A stretch of DNA of 64,000 nt from an uncultured Glaciecola sp. (GCA_937125395.1 CAKZLI010000003.1:95635-159634); one strand, 5' to 3'. Shown: positions 1 to 10,764, counted from the stretch's first letter. Notes: generated by a model not told the origin, from the letters alone. Program-made: numbers and translations.

Positions 1-438
1 CGAAAAATTTGTTTCACCCACACCAGGCATTGGAAATACAATCCATACATCTGGATTTTGTGGCGGGTTGATCCAAATACGATAGGGCGATTCAGTACTT
101 AATCGCACATCCGTATTGCCGCCTAATTCGCTTGAGATTTGATTAGACATAAAGCGGTAGTAGGTTGCATTGGATAACCCCGCTGTGAGTGCATCTGCTT
201 CGTCATAAAATTCAATCCCCGTGCGTAAGCTAAATTGTTGACGGCGCGGGTTATCACTTATTAGATCTTGTTCAAATAAAGTTTGGACTTGTGTGGCCAC
301 CAACGAATTGATCTGTTGATAACTGGGTTGAATAAAATAATACGTCACCGATAAATAAGAGACGATTTGGTTAGTTAATAACAACGCGCCGATGAGTAGC
401 GCAGTTTGTCCGAATGCACTTTGCGGAAAGAATTTCAT
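1..438 (-). CDS. envZ: Osmosensor histidine kinase EnvZ, N-terminal part (cut by window edge)
   Basis: The reading frame starts at the ATG at 438 and runs off the left edge, so only about 146 residues are seen. It begins MKFFPQSAFGQTALLIGALL, giving one N-terminal membrane segment (about residues 10-33), followed by a periplasmic sensor stretch ending near FPMPGVGETNF. No HAMP, dimerisation or ATPase domain lies in the window. The identification rests on position: it starts 39 nt after ompR on the same strand, the usual ompR-envZ order. EnvZ is the inner-membrane kinase/phosphatase for OmpR. The N-terminal sequence agrees with EnvZ of marine gammaproteobacteria but is not diagnostic alone. 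Confidence 0.85.
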   Translation of the reverse strand, partial: MKFFPQSAFGQTALLIGALLLTNQIVSYLSVTYYFIQPSYQQINSLVATQVQTLFEQDLISDNPRRQQFSLRTGIEFYDEADALTAGLSNATYYRFMSNQISSELGGNTDVRLSTESPYRIWINPPQNPDVWIVFPMPGVGETNFS

Positions 439-477
439 GGTTGAATACTATACACAGATATTAACTTATAGTTAGCA

Positions 478-1203
478 CTAACTAACACTAGAGCCATCGG
501 GTACAAAAACATAGCCAAGTCCCCAGACCGTTTGAATATAGCGAGGATTGGTCGGGTCTTGTTCTAACATGCGGCGCAGACGTGATACTTGCACATCGAT
601 ACTGCGCTCTAAAGCACCATAATCACGCCCCCGAGCAAGGTTCATGAGTTTGTCTCGAGATAAGGGTTCACGTGGGTGCGTGACCAGTGATTTAAGAACA
701 GCAAATTCGCCACTAGTTAGCGTCATCGGTTTACCGTCGGCAGACATTTCGCGAGTGGCAAGATTGAGTTTGTATTGTGCAAATTCGACGATTTGTTCTG
801 CTTGGGATGGTGCGCCAGGCACTTCAACCGATTTGCGTCGTAATACCGCTTTTGCACGAGCAAGTAATTCTCTTGGATTAAATGGTTTGGGTAAATAATC
901 ATCCGCCCCCATTTCTAAACCGATAATACGGTCCACTTCATCGCCCTTCGCTGTGAGCATGATAATGGGAATTTCGTTTTCTTTTTGCCGTAAGCGGCGG
1001 CAGATAGACAGGCCATCTTCACCTGGGAGCATCAAATCAAGTACCAGTAGATGAAAGTTTTCACGTGCTAATAAACGATCCATTTGCTCTGCATTGGCTG
1101 CGCTTCGCACTTGAAAGCCTTGTTCGACAAGATAGCGTTCTAGAAGACTGCGTAAACGCATATCATCATCGACGACTAAGATTTTTGATGTTTCTTGACC
1201 CAT
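478..1203 (-). CDS. ompR: Response regulator OmpR
   Basis: The 241-residue protein has the two-domain OmpR layout. The receiver domain (about 7-120) has acidic residues VDDD at 11-14, phospho-acceptor Asp56 in LVLDLMLP, and the KPF lysine near 107. The C-terminal winged helix (about 135-235) carries the family signature RSIDVQVSRLRRMLE and ends YIQTVWGLGYVF. When phosphorylated by EnvZ it binds DNA upstream of porin and other envelope genes. GGAG about 9 nt before the ATG supports the start. It is cotranscribed with envZ, which starts 39 nt downstream. Confidence 0.95.
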   Translation of the reverse strand: MGQETSKILVVDDDMRLRSLLERYLVEQGFQVRSAANAEQMDRLLARENFHLLVLDLMLPGEDGLSICRRLRQKENEIPIIMLTAKGDEVDRIIGLEMGADDYLPKPFNPRELLARAKAVLRRKSVEVPGAPSQAEQIVEFAQYKLNLATREMSADGKPMTLTSGEFAVLKSLVTHPREPLSRDKLMNLARGRDYGALERSIDVQVSRLRRMLEQDPTNPRYIQTVWGLGYVFVPDGSSVS

Positions 1204-1325
1204 TGCATTACTACTCCATGTGTATCATCTCTTTAGACTATAAAGTAAGTGACTAAAAAGCCAATCTATTTTCGTAAATACAGTGGTCGATGATGTTACA
1301 AAACTTGTCTAAATGGGCAGGGTAT

Positions 1326-2228
1326 TTATTTTTCTTGGACCCAATCGCGTTGAATATTCGCGCGACGTTTGGCGTCCAAAATATCTTCAATCAACGGAGT
1401 CAGGATCAATTCCATTGCTAAACCCATTTTACCACCGGGCACGACAATGGTATTCATGCGGGACATAAACGAACCATCGATCATTTTGAGTAAGTAGGGA
1501 TAATCAACATTGGTCATCTCGCGACGAAAGCGCACCACCACAAAACTTTCATCTTGAGTGGGGATTTCGCGAGCACTAAATGGGTTTGACGTATCCACTG
1601 TTGGTACTCGTTGAAAATTAACATGAGTTTGTGAAAATTGCGGTGTAATGTATTGAAAATAATCATCCAGCGAGCGCACAATACTGCTCATCACAGCTTC
1701 ACGGCTATGACCTCGGTCTGTGGTGTCACGCACAATCTTTTGGATCCACTCTAGGTTAACAATCGGTACCATGCCAACTAATAGGTCAACATGCTTTGCA
1801 ACGTCGTGTTCCTCAGTCGCTACACCACCGTGGAGACCTTCATAAAAAAGTAAATCAGTGCTATCGGGTAGATCTTGCCAAGGCGTAAAAGTGCCAGGCA
1901 TTTGATTAAACGGAACCGCTTCGTCAAAGGTATGTAGGTACTGACGATATTGACCAGTACCGTGTTGTGCATATTGTGTGAATAAATTTTCGAGTAGTTC
2001 AAAATCGTTAGCAATAGGTCCAAAGTAGCTGATATGCTTACCTTGTTCTTGTGCTTTACGGATCTCTAGTTCCATTTCTGGACGCGTGTAGCGGTGAAAA
2101 CTATCACCGCTAACCACAGCAGCATTGACAGTTAAATTCCGAAAAATATGACGGATAGCATTGGTGGTGGTAGTAGTACCGGCACCGGATGACCCCGTTA
2201 TTGCAATTATCGGATGTTTAGCTGACAT
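1326..2228 (-). CDS. prkB: Phosphoribulokinase/uridine kinase family protein
   Basis: This 300-residue protein has an N-terminal P-loop GSSGAGTT (residues 12-19) and the class I phosphoribulokinase pattern, including the YFGPIANDF stretch and FYEGLHGG. Canonical activity is ATP-dependent phosphorylation of ribulose 5-phosphate to ribulose 1,5-bisphosphate. Heterotrophic gammaproteobacteria often carry this PrkB form close to ompR/crp-type genes without RuBisCO, and its physiological role there is unclear. No RuBisCO or other Calvin-cycle gene is in the window. It stands alone between purD and ompR on the same strand, with about 120 nt to ompR. Confidence 0.88.
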   Translation of the reverse strand: MSAKHPIIAITGSSGAGTTTTTNAIRHIFRNLTVNAAVVSGDSFHRYTRPEMELEIRKAQEQGKHISYFGPIANDFELLENLFTQYAQHGTGQYRQYLHTFDEAVPFNQMPGTFTPWQDLPDSTDLLFYEGLHGGVATEEHDVAKHVDLLVGMVPIVNLEWIQKIVRDTTDRGHSREAVMSSIVRSLDDYFQYITPQFSQTHVNFQRVPTVDTSNPFSAREIPTQDESFVVVRFRREMTNVDYPYLLKMIDGSFMSRMNTIVVPGGKMGLAMELILTPLIEDILDAKRRANIQRDWVQEK

Positions 2229-2284
2229 GACCTACTCCTTGATTATTACTCTAGTATTACTGCGTCGCTCGATTAACGCAATCC

Positions 2285-3592
2285 TTAATCGCTTTTTTGT
2301 TCACGTGCGATAGCACGATAGGCGATGTCGTTTCGGAAGAACATCCCATCCCAGCTGATTTCGTTAGCAAGTGCATAAGCTGACTGTTGCGCTTGCGTCA
2401 CTGTTTGTCCTAATGCCGTCGCGCATAATACGCGTCCGCCTGATGTAACAACTGCTTGCTCATTGTGTTGTGCAGAGCTCAGTGACGTGCCGGCATGAAA
2501 CACTTTGGCTGTGGCTGATTCGCCATTACCCAATCCATTGATTACAGCCCCTTTGGCATAAGCATTTGGATAACCACCTGCTGCAAGCACTACACCTACT
2601 GCTGGACGTGGATCAAACTCAATAACAGTATTGGCTAATCCACCTTGCGTAGCAGCTAAACATAATGCAACGATATCTGATTGTAAGCGCAACATAATAG
2701 GCTGTGTTTCAGGATCCCCAAAGCGACAGTTATACTCAATCACTTTTGGTGTACCATCAGCCATGATCATCAAGCCAGCATATAAAAAACCAGTATAATC
2801 ATTCCCTTCCGCCGCCATACCTGCAACGGTAGGTGCAATCACTTCAGCCATGACGCGTGCGTGGATTTCAGGTGTCACGACGGGTGCCGGAGAATAAGCG
2901 CCCATGCCACCTGTATTGGGTCCAGTATCACCGTCGCCAACACGTTTGTGATCTTGTGATGTCGCAAATGGTACAATGTTAGACCCATCGACCATCACAA
3001 TAAAGCTGGCTTCTTCACCGTCCAAAAACTCTTCTATCACAACGCGACTGCCTGCTTCACCAAACGCATTACCAGCCAGCATATCTTTAATTGCCGCATG
3101 TGCTTCAGTAATAGTCATTGCCACGATAACACCTTTACCTGCCGCTAAACCATCCGCTTTGATAACGATAGGGGCACCCATTGCATCTACATATGCCAAT
3201 GCAGGTTCGATTTCGGTGAAGTTTTGGTACGCACCGGTAGGTATTTGATGACGCGCCAAAAAGTCTTTGGTGAATGCTTTTGAGCCTTCCAGCTGAGCAG
3301 CCGCTGCGGTTGGGCCAAAGCAGGCTAAACCTGCTGCTATAAAGGCGTCCACTACGCCGTCCACTAGTGGCGCTTCAGGGCCAACAATAGTGAGTTCAAT
3401 GGCATTAGTTTGCGCAAACGCGACTAGTCCAGCAATATCACTGACAGCAATATCGACATTGGTTAGGCCCGTTTCAATGGCCGTACCGGCATTGCCAGGT
3501 GCGACAAACACATTGGTGACATCGGCACACTGCGCAGCTTTCCATGCTAATGCATGTTCACGACCGCCATTACCTATGATGAGTACTTGCAT
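2285..3592 (-). CDS. purD: Phosphoribosylamine-glycine ligase
   Basis: PurD joins glycine to 5-phosphoribosylamine with ATP, the second step of de novo purine synthesis. The 435-residue length is normal. It starts MQVLIIGNGGREHALAWKAA, the N-domain signature. The ATP-grasp core includes VIKADGLAAGKGV, and GDTGPNTGGMGAYSPAP and YNCRFGDPETQ are the hallmark blocks. An AGGA ribosome site lies about 8 nt before the ATG. It is 30 nt downstream of purH, so purH and purD probably form one transcript. Confidence 0.97.
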   Translation of the reverse strand: MQVLIIGNGGREHALAWKAAQCADVTNVFVAPGNAGTAIETGLTNVDIAVSDIAGLVAFAQTNAIELTIVGPEAPLVDGVVDAFIAAGLACFGPTAAAAQLEGSKAFTKDFLARHQIPTGAYQNFTEIEPALAYVDAMGAPIVIKADGLAAGKGVIVAMTITEAHAAIKDMLAGNAFGEAGSRVVIEEFLDGEEASFIVMVDGSNIVPFATSQDHKRVGDGDTGPNTGGMGAYSPAPVVTPEIHARVMAEVIAPTVAGMAAEGNDYTGFLYAGLMIMADGTPKVIEYNCRFGDPETQPIMLRLQSDIVALCLAATQGGLANTVIEFDPRPAVGVVLAAGGYPNAYAKGAVINGLGNGESATAKVFHAGTSLSSAQHNEQAVVTSGGRVLCATALGQTVTQAQQSAYALANEISWDGMFFRNDIAYRAIAREQKSD

Positions 3593-3622
3593 AATTATAT
3601 CCTGTATTTTATCAATGTGAGC

Positions 3623-5221
3623 TTAGTGACGGAAATGACGCATGCCAGTAAAGACCATCGCAATGCCTGCTTCATTTGCTGCATCGATGACTTCTTGATC
3701 GCGCATTGAGCCACCTGGTTGAATGATTGCACTGATCCCGGCAGCAGCCGCAGCATCAATCCCATCTCTAAATGGGAAGAATGCATCAGAGGCCATCACA
3801 CTGCCTTCGACAACTAAGCCTTCATCAGCGGCTTTGATACCGGCGATTTTGGCTGAGTAGACACGGCTCATTTGGCCTGCACCTACACCGATAGTCATGC
3901 CATCTTTGCAATAAACAATGGCATTAGATTTAACGTATTTAGCGACTTTCCAAGTAAATAATAAGTCGTCTAATTGCGCTTGAGTGGGTTGTTGTGTGGT
4001 GACGAGCGTCAGATCGTCTTGCTCTACCATGCCAAAATCACGCTCTTGGATCAATAAACCACCATTAACGCGTTTAAAATCATAGCCATCAGTCAGCTGA
4101 CCATACCAATCACCGCAAGCAAGCACTCGTACATTTTGTTTCGCACTGAGGATATCTTGTGCTTGCTGGCTAATCGTTGGGGCGATAATGACTTCAACAA
4201 ATTGACGGTCGATAATCGCTTGTGCAGTCGGGCCATCTAATTCACGGTTAAACGCGATAATGCCACCAAACGCTGAGGTTGGGTCGGTTTGATAAGCACG
4301 ATTGTAGGCTGCTAAGATGTCATCTCCTAACGCAACACCACAAGGGTTGGCGTGTTTTACTATGACACATGCTGGCTCTGCAAATTCTTTAACACACTCT
4401 AAAGCAGAGTCAGTATCGGCGATATTATTAAACGATAATGCTTTGCCTTGCAGTTGCTCTGCGGTTGCAACAGAGGCTTCTTGAATGTCATTCTCAACAT
4501 AGAACGCAGCAGATTGATGAGAATTCTCACCATAGCGTAAATCTTGTTTTTTGCTGACTTGAATATTGTATGTTCGAGGAAATTCACTGTGCTCGTGTTC
4601 ACAATCGTCCGCGCAGTCAGTGGAGTCTAATTTTGCACCAAAATAGTTGGCAATCATACCGTCATATTGTGCAGTGTGCTCAAACGCTTTGATCGCTAAA
4701 TCAAATCGCGTTGCATGATCCACGCCACCAGCATTATCCGACATTTGTTGTAACACGTGGCCATAGTCATTTGCGTTCACCACAATCGTGACATCGTTGT
4801 GGTTTTTGGCAGCGGCTCGAACCATTGTTGGACCGCCAATATCGATATTTTCAATTGCGTCGACTAAGGTGCAATCTGGATTGGCTACCGTAGCTGCAAA
4901 TGGATATAAGTTAACCACCACCAAGTCGATGCCTTGAATATTGTTTTGTGCCATCACGGCTTCATCTTGTCCACGACGAGCAAGAATACCGCCGTGAATT
5001 TTTGGATGCAGTGTTTTAACACGTCCATCCATGATTTCAGGATGGCCTGTGTAATCAGATACTTCAATCACAGGTAAACCGGCTTCGGCTAATAATTTAG
5101 CGGTACCACCTGTTGAGAGTAATTCAATATCTTGGGCAACCAAGGCAGTGGCAAATTCAACAATGCCTGTTTTGTCTGATACGCTTAATAGTGCGCGGCG
5201 GATTGGAGAAGGTGTTGTCAT
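3623..5221 (-). CDS. purH: Bifunctional AICAR formyltransferase/IMP cyclohydrolase
   Basis: PurH catalyses the last two steps of IMP synthesis. The start chosen is the ATG at 5221 ([20 protein letters not shown]), giving 532 residues, the usual size; an upstream in-frame extension to 5287 runs through the fis terminator and was discarded. The N-terminal MGS-like IMP cyclohydrolase domain has [11 protein letters not shown] and [13 protein letters not shown]. The C-terminal formyltransferase has [18 protein letters not shown] and SDAFFPFRD. An acidic/His/Cys-rich insertion ([10 protein letters not shown]) lies near residue 210. It is followed by purD. Confidence 0.97.
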   Translation of the reverse strand: MTTPSPIRRALLSVSDKTGIVEFATALVAQDIELLSTGGTAKLLAEAGLPVIEVSDYTGHPEIMDGRVKTLHPKIHGGILARRGQDEAVMAQNNIQGIDLVVVNLYPFAATVANPDCTLVDAIENIDIGGPTMVRAAAKNHNDVTIVVNANDYGHVLQQMSDNAGGVDHATRFDLAIKAFEHTAQYDGMIANYFGAKLDSTDCADDCEHEHSEFPRTYNIQVSKKQDLRYGENSHQSAAFYVENDIQEASVATAEQLQGKALSFNNIADTDSALECVKEFAEPACVIVKHANPCGVALGDDILAAYNRAYQTDPTSAFGGIIAFNRELDGPTAQAIIDRQFVEVIIAPTISQQAQDILSAKQNVRVLACGDWYGQLTDGYDFKRVNGGLLIQERDFGMVEQDDLTLVTTQQPTQAQLDDLLFTWKVAKYVKSNAIVYCKDGMTIGVGAGQMSRVYSAKIAGIKAADEGLVVEGSVMASDAFFPFRDGIDAAAAAGISAIIQPGGSMRDQEVIDAANEAGIAMVFTGMRHFRH

Positions 5222-5274
5222 AATATTTAACTTATATTGCAAAAATTGAAAAAGTAACCATGAAGGTAAAATGA

Positions 5275-5298
5275 AAAGAGCACCCAAAGGTGCTCTTT
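5275..5298 (-). terminator. Intrinsic terminator after fis, or purH leader attenuator
   Basis: A perfect 10-bp stem (AAAGAGCACC paired with GGTGCTCTTT, 4-nt loop) lies 25 nt after the fis stop and about 50 nt before purH. Read on the minus strand the descending arm ends in TTTTCATTTT. It separates the fis and pur transcripts, or lets only part of the fis transcription reach purHD. Confidence 0.75.
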
Positions 5299-5323
5299 AT
5301 GTGGGCGGTAAGCCCCAGCAGTG

Positions 5324-5617
5324 TTAGCTCATGCCATACTGCTTTAATTTTTTACGAAGGGTACCGCGATTGATGCCCATCATGTTCGCTGCTTTGGTTT
5401 GATTACCGCGCGTATACGTTATGACTTCTTCTAATAACGGCGCTTCTACTTCACTTAACACCATATCATATAAAGTTTCGATGTTGGTGTCTTCTAACTG
5501 TTTAAGGTACTTGTTAACCGCTTGCTTAACTGATTCACGCAATGGTTTTTGCGCAGTAGTTTGGGCTGGTGTAGTAACAATAGTCGTAAACGGTGATGAT
5601 GCATTTTGATCAAACAT
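5324..5617 (-). CDS. fis: DNA-binding protein Fis
   Basis: Fis is a nucleoid protein that bends DNA and activates rRNA and other growth-phase genes. The 97-residue length matches the family. The C-terminal helix-turn-helix is intact ([26 protein letters not shown], here given in two parts: [11 protein letters not shown] then [13 protein letters not shown]), and helix A/B contains [12 protein letters not shown]. It follows dusB by 29 nt in the conserved prmA-dusB-fis order. Confidence 0.97.
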   Translation of the reverse strand: MFDQNASSPFTTIVTTPAQTTAQKPLRESVKQAVNKYLKQLEDTNIETLYDMVLSEVEAPLLEEVITYTRGNQTKAANMMGINRGTLRKKLKQYGMS

Positions 5618-5646
5618 AAATACTGCTCTTTTTTTTAATAAGAAAA

Positions 5647-6648
5647 TTAGGCGACTGAAGAAATCATATTCTTTCGAAGTCGTGTATAAAACATCTCCAG
5701 TGCATTGAGTTGCTCACAGGCATCATCAATAGCGTTAAAGTGTCTACGAAATTCTCTTCCTTGATCATGTTTAGCGATATACCAACCGACATGTTTACGA
5801 GCAATTCTAACACCGCTAATACCCCCATAAAAATTATGGACATTAGCTACATGCTCTAACATGACATTGCTCTGCTCCGTCAGCTCAGGTTCAGGCAATC
5901 GCTTACCGGTGCTTAAAAAATGTAGGACTTCACGAAATATCCAAGGGTTACCTTGCGCGCCACGTCCAATCATTAATCCATCTGCACCTGTATGTTGCAA
6001 TACAAATTGTGCTTTCTCGGGGCAAGTAATATCCCCATTGGCAATCACTGGAATATCGACGGCTCGTTTAATATCACGAATAGTCTGGTATTCAGCATCG
6101 CCTTTATACATACATGCTTTAGTTCGGCCATGAACTGCTAAGGATTGAATGTTGTATTGTTGTGCCAATTTTGCAATTTGCACGCCATTACGATTATCAA
6201 TATCCCAACCTGTACGTATTTTCAATGTAACCGGTACATCAACACTATTAACAACGGTGTCGAGAATTTCTTCAACGAGCGTCGGGTACTGAAGCAGTGC
6301 TGAGCCAGCCATCTTTTTGTTTACTTTTTTTGCTGGACAACCCATGTTGATATCGATGATTTGAGCACCGTTATTCACATTAAATTGTGCAGCCTCAGCC
6401 ATGAGGATAGGGTCAGAGCCCGCAATTTGGACAGAACGAATTCCGTGTTCGCCAGTATGATCCATGCGCATTTTAGATTTTTCGGTATGCCATACTTTAG
6501 GGTTACTCGATAACATCTCGGAAACCACTAACCCAGCACCCATCTTTTTACACATTTGACGAAATGGCCTATCTGTTACGCCCGCCATAGGCGCTAAGAT
6601 CAAGTTATTTTCTAGTGTGTAATGACCAATATTAATTGATGTATTCAA
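5647..6648 (-). CDS. dusB: tRNA-dihydrouridine synthase B
   Basis: DusB reduces uridine to dihydrouridine in the tRNA D-loop using FMN and NADPH. The 333-residue protein has the N-terminal [13 protein letters not shown] signature, the [11 protein letters not shown] active-site block with catalytic Cys, the phosphate-binding stretch IPVIANGDI and [12 protein letters not shown]. The start is a TTG at 6648 preceded by GAGGT at proper spacing; no in-frame ATG upstream of the signature fits better. It is first in the dusB-fis pair. Confidence 0.95.
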   Translation of the reverse strand: MNTSINIGHYTLENNLILAPMAGVTDRPFRQMCKKMGAGLVVSEMLSSNPKVWHTEKSKMRMDHTGEHGIRSVQIAGSDPILMAEAAQFNVNNGAQIIDINMGCPAKKVNKKMAGSALLQYPTLVEEILDTVVNSVDVPVTLKIRTGWDIDNRNGVQIAKLAQQYNIQSLAVHGRTKACMYKGDAEYQTIRDIKRAVDIPVIANGDITCPEKAQFVLQHTGADGLMIGRGAQGNPWIFREVLHFLSTGKRLPEPELTEQSNVMLEHVANVHNFYGGISGVRIARKHVGWYIAKHDQGREFRRHFNAIDDACEQLNALEMFYTRLRKNMISSVA

Positions 6649-6825
6649 CCATTACCTCACGTTCAACAGCCATCATTAGGTTACTCATTGACAGTATGAA
6701 TAAAAAACGTCCACATTGTGCAATTAATAACCTAATTCCGTCAGGGGAGCGCAATATTACGCGTTTTTGATGGGTTTGAAAAGACTATTTTTTAATCAAA
6801 TTGATATTTTTTTACTTGACAATAA

Positions 6826-7704
6826 TTATCGCTTTGTCCCAGAGATACGAGCCCAGTCGCCATCGGTGACAATTTCATCAATTATAAAGTCTTGTGAATA
6901 CAAATCAGCAATGCCTTGTGCTTGCTCAACCAATATCCCCGATAAAACAATTTGGCCTTGGCTGATGCAATAGCCCGATATAATAGTGCGCAGTTCACGC
7001 AGTGGTGCTGCAAGGATATTTGCTAGTACGATGTCGGCTTGATAATCAGGCGCGGCAGGTGGAAGGGTAACAGTGAGTTGATCAGCGACAGCGTTACGTT
7101 CTGCATTTTCACGAGTCGCCTGTAATGCTTGTGGATCTATGTCAATACCGAGTAAATCAAGTGCGCCTAACTTTAACGCAGCGATACCCAAAATACCGCT
7201 ACCACAACCAAAATCCAGCACACGTTTATTAGTTAACTCTAACCCGTCTAACCAACGTAAACATAGCGCCGTTGTTGCATGTGTTCCTGTACCAAAAGCG
7301 AGTCCAGGATCAAGCATGACATTTACTGCATCAGGGTTGGGGATTTCGCGCCATGATGGACAGATCCACAAGCGCTCGCCAAATTGCATAGCATGAAAGT
7401 TATCCATCCATTCTCGCTCCCAATCTTTGTCTTCCAATGGGTCAAGCACATAAATGAATTCATCTAATAAGATCTTGGCTTTGGCTAATCGGTCAATGAT
7501 CGCTTGCATATCATCATTCGCATCAAACAAACCGATGACCTGTGTATCAGCCCATAAAATGATTTCACCGGGTTTCGGTTCATACACTGGAGTATCTTTA
7601 GCATCGACAAACGTAACGGCTTGCGCGCCGTTGCCACTGAGCATATCGCCTAATGCTTGTGCATGTTTGGCGACCATATTGATTTTGAGTTGGATATAAG
7701 CCAA
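6826..7704 (-). CDS. prmA: Ribosomal protein L11 methyltransferase
   Basis: PrmA trimethylates ribosomal protein L11. The 292-residue protein has the family's N-terminal substrate domain and an AdoMet fold with [15 protein letters not shown] and the catalytic-loop motif VANILAAPL; the block [15 protein letters not shown] is specific to PrmA. The start is TTG at 7704, with AGGA 8-9 nt upstream inside the last codons of the preceding peptidase gene (stop at 7709), so translation is probably coupled. Confidence 0.95.
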   Translation of the reverse strand: MAYIQLKINMVAKHAQALGDMLSGNGAQAVTFVDAKDTPVYEPKPGEIILWADTQVIGLFDANDDMQAIIDRLAKAKILLDEFIYVLDPLEDKDWEREWMDNFHAMQFGERLWICPSWREIPNPDAVNVMLDPGLAFGTGTHATTALCLRWLDGLELTNKRVLDFGCGSGILGIAALKLGALDLLGIDIDPQALQATRENAERNAVADQLTVTLPPAAPDYQADIVLANILAAPLRELRTIISGYCISQGQIVLSGILVEQAQGIADLYSQDFIIDEIVTDGDWARISGTKR

Positions 7705-7708
7705 TGCA

Positions 7709-9211
7709 TTATTCCTGTAAAAAAGTGCGGATATCGCTGACCAAGGCTTCCAATGAGGGTTGATGAATATACATCATGTGACCAGCTTCGTAGTATTTCA
7801 TTGTAACACGGCTTGGGTCGATGCCATTATGATTCATTGAATGTTCGGTCGCAAAAAACGGAGTGGCCAAATCATAATAACCATTGCCAACGAACACTCT
7901 AAAATCATGATTTTGACGCATTGCTTTGGCAATAAAAGGAGTGACATTCAAAAAACCTTGGCTGCGCGCGTTACTCTCATACAACCAATTCCATGCACTG
8001 AACACTTTGCCGCTGAGAATTTGATAGCGCTGGTCACGCTGCACATTCAAAGCAGTGCGCATATAGTGATTTATGAGTGCCGTATACGCCCCATCAATTG
8101 CATAACCTGATGGGTCCGCCTCAAACCGGTTAGCATTCAAATCGCCTTCTTTACCCAAATAGCGACTATCGAGTCGACCCACGCTGACGCCTTTGTCGCG
8201 TAGTAATTCTTTCATAAAATAAAATTCATTGATGCGTAAATTCGCACGCTCCAAAAACGCTTTTGATAAACCGGTCATCGCATGTAATTGGGTTAATACT
8301 GAGGTGCGTTCTGCGTCACTTGCTAGACTGCCTTTTAGCAAAACGGTTGCGTATTCTCCTAGTGCAAAGTCTCTGACTGCCTGTAAAAAGGTAGCCAAAT
8401 CAGGAAAAGCGCTGCGGTCGATGACGTCATGATACCAAGCTGTCGCTGCATACGTCGGTAAAAACGTAATGAATGGTAGGTCGTTGCCAGCTTTAAAATC
8501 ACCCGTTTGAAAATCCACAATTGATGAGATGAGCATCACACCCGATAAATCAGTCGATCCCCAACCCTCTTGTAATTCTCGCACCATCGCACCGGCACGC
8601 GTAGTGCCATAGCTTTCACCAACTAAATATTTAGGTCGATTAAATAGATTGTGTTTACGGGTAAAGGCGCGCACAAAATCAGCCATTACAACAGCATCTT
8701 CTTTGACTCCCCAAAATGCCTTACCTTCATATTCACCTAAGGAATGAGAATACCCCGTGCCGACAGGGTCAATAAATACCATGTCAGCGATATCAATTAA
8801 GCTTAATGGATTGTGTGCTAGAGAATATGGGGGTGCGCCAACAGATTCCCCATCACTTGGTAATACCACCCGTTTAGGGCCGAACACACCCATATGTAAC
8901 CACACACTGGATGAGCCAGGGCCACCATTAAAAATATATAAGATAGGGCGTTGGTTATCGGGTTTGCCATTTGCAAAATAAGCAGTTGAATAAATGTTAG
9001 CTTTGGGTTGTTGGTTATCATCATACAAAAAATGATCACCAGCATGTACTGTGTATTTAATGGTTTTACCGTTGAATTTGGCACTGTGCTCGGTGACACT
9101 GACTTGTACTTCAGGGATGGGCGTCGGTTGCTCTTCTGCGAGGCTTACCGTGCTGAGAAGCAAGCTGATGAGAACAGTAATTGTGAACATAAAAACAAAG
9201 TGCAAACGCAT
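7709..9211 (-). CDS. Secreted S10 family serine carboxypeptidase
   Basis: The protein (500 residues from the ATG at 9211) begins [20 protein letters not shown], a signal peptide probably cut after SLAEE, so it is exported. The oxyanion region NGGPGSSS, the nucleophile motif VGESYGTTR, a C-terminal Asp in [12 protein letters not shown] and the His in AGHMMY give a complete Ser-Asp-His triad of peptidase family S10. It should trim C-terminal residues from peptides in the periplasm or outside. AAGGAAA precedes the chosen start; a longer upstream reading frame lacks a signal peptide. It lies directly before prmA. Confidence 0.9.
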   Translation of the reverse strand: MRLHFVFMFTITVLISLLLSTVSLAEEQPTPIPEVQVSVTEHSAKFNGKTIKYTVHAGDHFLYDDNQQPKANIYSTAYFANGKPDNQRPILYIFNGGPGSSSVWLHMGVFGPKRVVLPSDGESVGAPPYSLAHNPLSLIDIADMVFIDPVGTGYSHSLGEYEGKAFWGVKEDAVVMADFVRAFTRKHNLFNRPKYLVGESYGTTRAGAMVRELQEGWGSTDLSGVMLISSIVDFQTGDFKAGNDLPFITFLPTYAATAWYHDVIDRSAFPDLATFLQAVRDFALGEYATVLLKGSLASDAERTSVLTQLHAMTGLSKAFLERANLRINEFYFMKELLRDKGVSVGRLDSRYLGKEGDLNANRFEADPSGYAIDGAYTALINHYMRTALNVQRDQRYQILSGKVFSAWNWLYESNARSQGFLNVTPFIAKAMRQNHDFRVFVGNGYYDLATPFFATEHSMNHNGIDPSRVTMKYYEAGHMMYIHQPSLEALVSDIRTFLQE

Positions 9212-9338
9212 CGTAGATTTCCTTTTTAGGGTTGTTTGGCTGCTAAGTAGCCAAAAATCAATATAGCGACTAATATACGGTAGATACAGGTATAAAAAGT
9301 ACTGATTTTGGCAAGATAACATAATTATAGAGGTAAGT

Positions 9339-9575
9339 ATGTTGGAAATGAAACCCTTCTGTGAACGCTGTGAGAATCTGCTTCCACCAGATTCAAACCG
9401 AGCTTATATTTGTTCATTTGAATGTACATTCTGTGCTCAATGTAATGCGTCTGCTTTGCATAACGTCTGTCCTAATTGCCAAGGTCAGCTAATAATGCGC
9501 CCATCACGTGTGGGTAAAGCATTATTACGTCACCCTGCCAAAAAAATCCATCGTGATAAATTATTACCGGATTAA
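9339..9575 (+). CDS. DUF1272 small cysteine-rich protein
   Basis: A 78-residue protein with eight cysteines in CxxC-type pairs: FCERCENLLPP, YICSFECTFCAQC and VCPNCQGQL. It matches my memory of DUF1272, a small zinc-ribbon-like family of unknown function. The start could be 9339 or the ATG at 9348 (MKPFCERC); GAGG lies just before the first. It is divergent from the S10 peptidase gene. Confidence 0.85.
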   Translation: MLEMKPFCERCENLLPPDSNRAYICSFECTFCAQCNASALHNVCPNCQGQLIMRPSRVGKALLRHPAKKIHRDKLLPD

Positions 9576-9708
9576 ATTAAATGAGATTAAATTCGTTAGC
9601 CTTTAGTATAGAATTTTGCTACCTGCACCTAAAATAACCTATCCAATCCGTCATCAAGCCAATTCTTGAACTATGTTTACATAAGTTAAATAACAAATTG
9701 TGAATATA

Positions 9709-10764
9709 ATGACGTTATCTGCCATCAGTCTTTCTAGCGTTCCAAATAATAACGTTAAGTATGATTTTACGATTTTACTAGTCGATGATTGCCCAGTAGA
9801 TCTGCATGTCACCGTTGATGCGTTAACGGGTTTGTGTCGCTTAACTTTGGCAACATCAGCACTCGAAGCGCAACAAATTATTGAATATAATGCGTTGCCA
9901 GATTTAATTATTTTAGATGCTAATATGCCAGTTAAAAATGGCTATGAGTTATGTTTAGAACTAAAAAAACAAGCCATTACCAAAAATTTACCCGTCGTTA
10001 TTCTAAGTTCAAATACCGATGTTGAATTTAAGCTCAAAGGGTTTCAACACGGTTGTGTTGATTATTTAACTAAGCCGATTGATAAATTGGAACTGTATCA
10101 TCGAGTTCAAGTATATCTGCAACATATTCAACAGCGTCGAGATTTAGAGATGATGTCATTTATCGATCCTGTTACGGGTGTCACTAATCGACGCACATAT
10201 GAATTTATGCTCCAAAAAGAATGGAATCGATCCATCCGCTATGCCAGTTGTGTCTGTTTATTGGTGATGGATTTAGATGATTTTAAAGCGTTTAATAGCT
10301 TGTATGGGCATGTTGAAGGAGATCGTTGTTTGCGTCAGATTGCACAATTGTTAGCAGCATTTGGTTTGCGCAGTAATGATATTTTTGCCCGTTTTGGCGG
10401 TGAATCGTTTGTATTGATGCTGCCAGGTTGTGAATTACGCGGAGCGATTGCGATAGCCGAACGGATGATTCAATCTGTTCGTGACTTAAAGATCCCCCAT
10501 GAAGCAATGAAACAACCGGGTCATTTAAGTATTTCAATCGGTGTAGCCGCAGAATATCCGCATCCAGAAGTGGAACCTGAGCATTTGTTTGAACAAGCTG
10601 ATGATGCATTATTTATGGCAAAGCACGCCGGTAAAAATCGCTTTGCGGTAAGTGAAGATAGCGAGTTTCAACAAACCAAAAATACCAATCCTTATTTAGG
10701 ACAGGCTTACATACATGGTGAGCGAGCTCGTGGGCATATGCAAAAAAGGGTAGGTGACCGATGA
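9709..10764 (+). CDS. Response regulator with GGDEF domain (GGESF active site)
   Basis: The N-terminal receiver domain (about 20-138) has VDD, the phospho-acceptor Asp in LIILDANMP and the KPID lysine. The C-terminal GGDEF domain (about 150-320) keeps DLDDFKAFNSLYGHVEGD and the downstream SISIGVA block. The active-site loop reads RFGGESF: the third-position acid is kept but the fourth-position Glu is Ser, so cyclic di-GMP synthesis is likely but not certain. No c-di-GMP inhibitory RxxD is obvious before the motif. The start could also be a GTG 9 nt upstream. The stop codon lies inside the terminator hairpin. Confidence 0.88.
   Translation: MTLSAISLSSVPNNNVKYDFTILLVDDCPVDLHVTVDALTGLCRLTLATSALEAQQIIEYNALPDLIILDANMPVKNGYELCLELKKQAITKNLPVVILSSNTDVEFKLKGFQHGCVDYLTKPIDKLELYHRVQVYLQHIQQRRDLEMMSFIDPVTGVTNRRTYEFMLQKEWNRSIRYASCVCLLVMDLDDFKAFNSLYGHVEGDRCLRQIAQLLAAFGLRSNDIFARFGGESFVLMLPGCELRGAIAIAERMIQSVRDLKIPHEAMKQPGHLSISIGVAAEYPHPEVEPEHLFEQADDALFMAKHAGKNRFAVSEDSEFQQTKNTNPYLGQAYIHGERARGHMQKRVGDR

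Noticed and set aside
6813..6818. Plus-strand TTGACA as a promoter
   Set aside because: No gene begins on the plus strand there, and no -10 at proper spacing; it lies just past the prmA stop.
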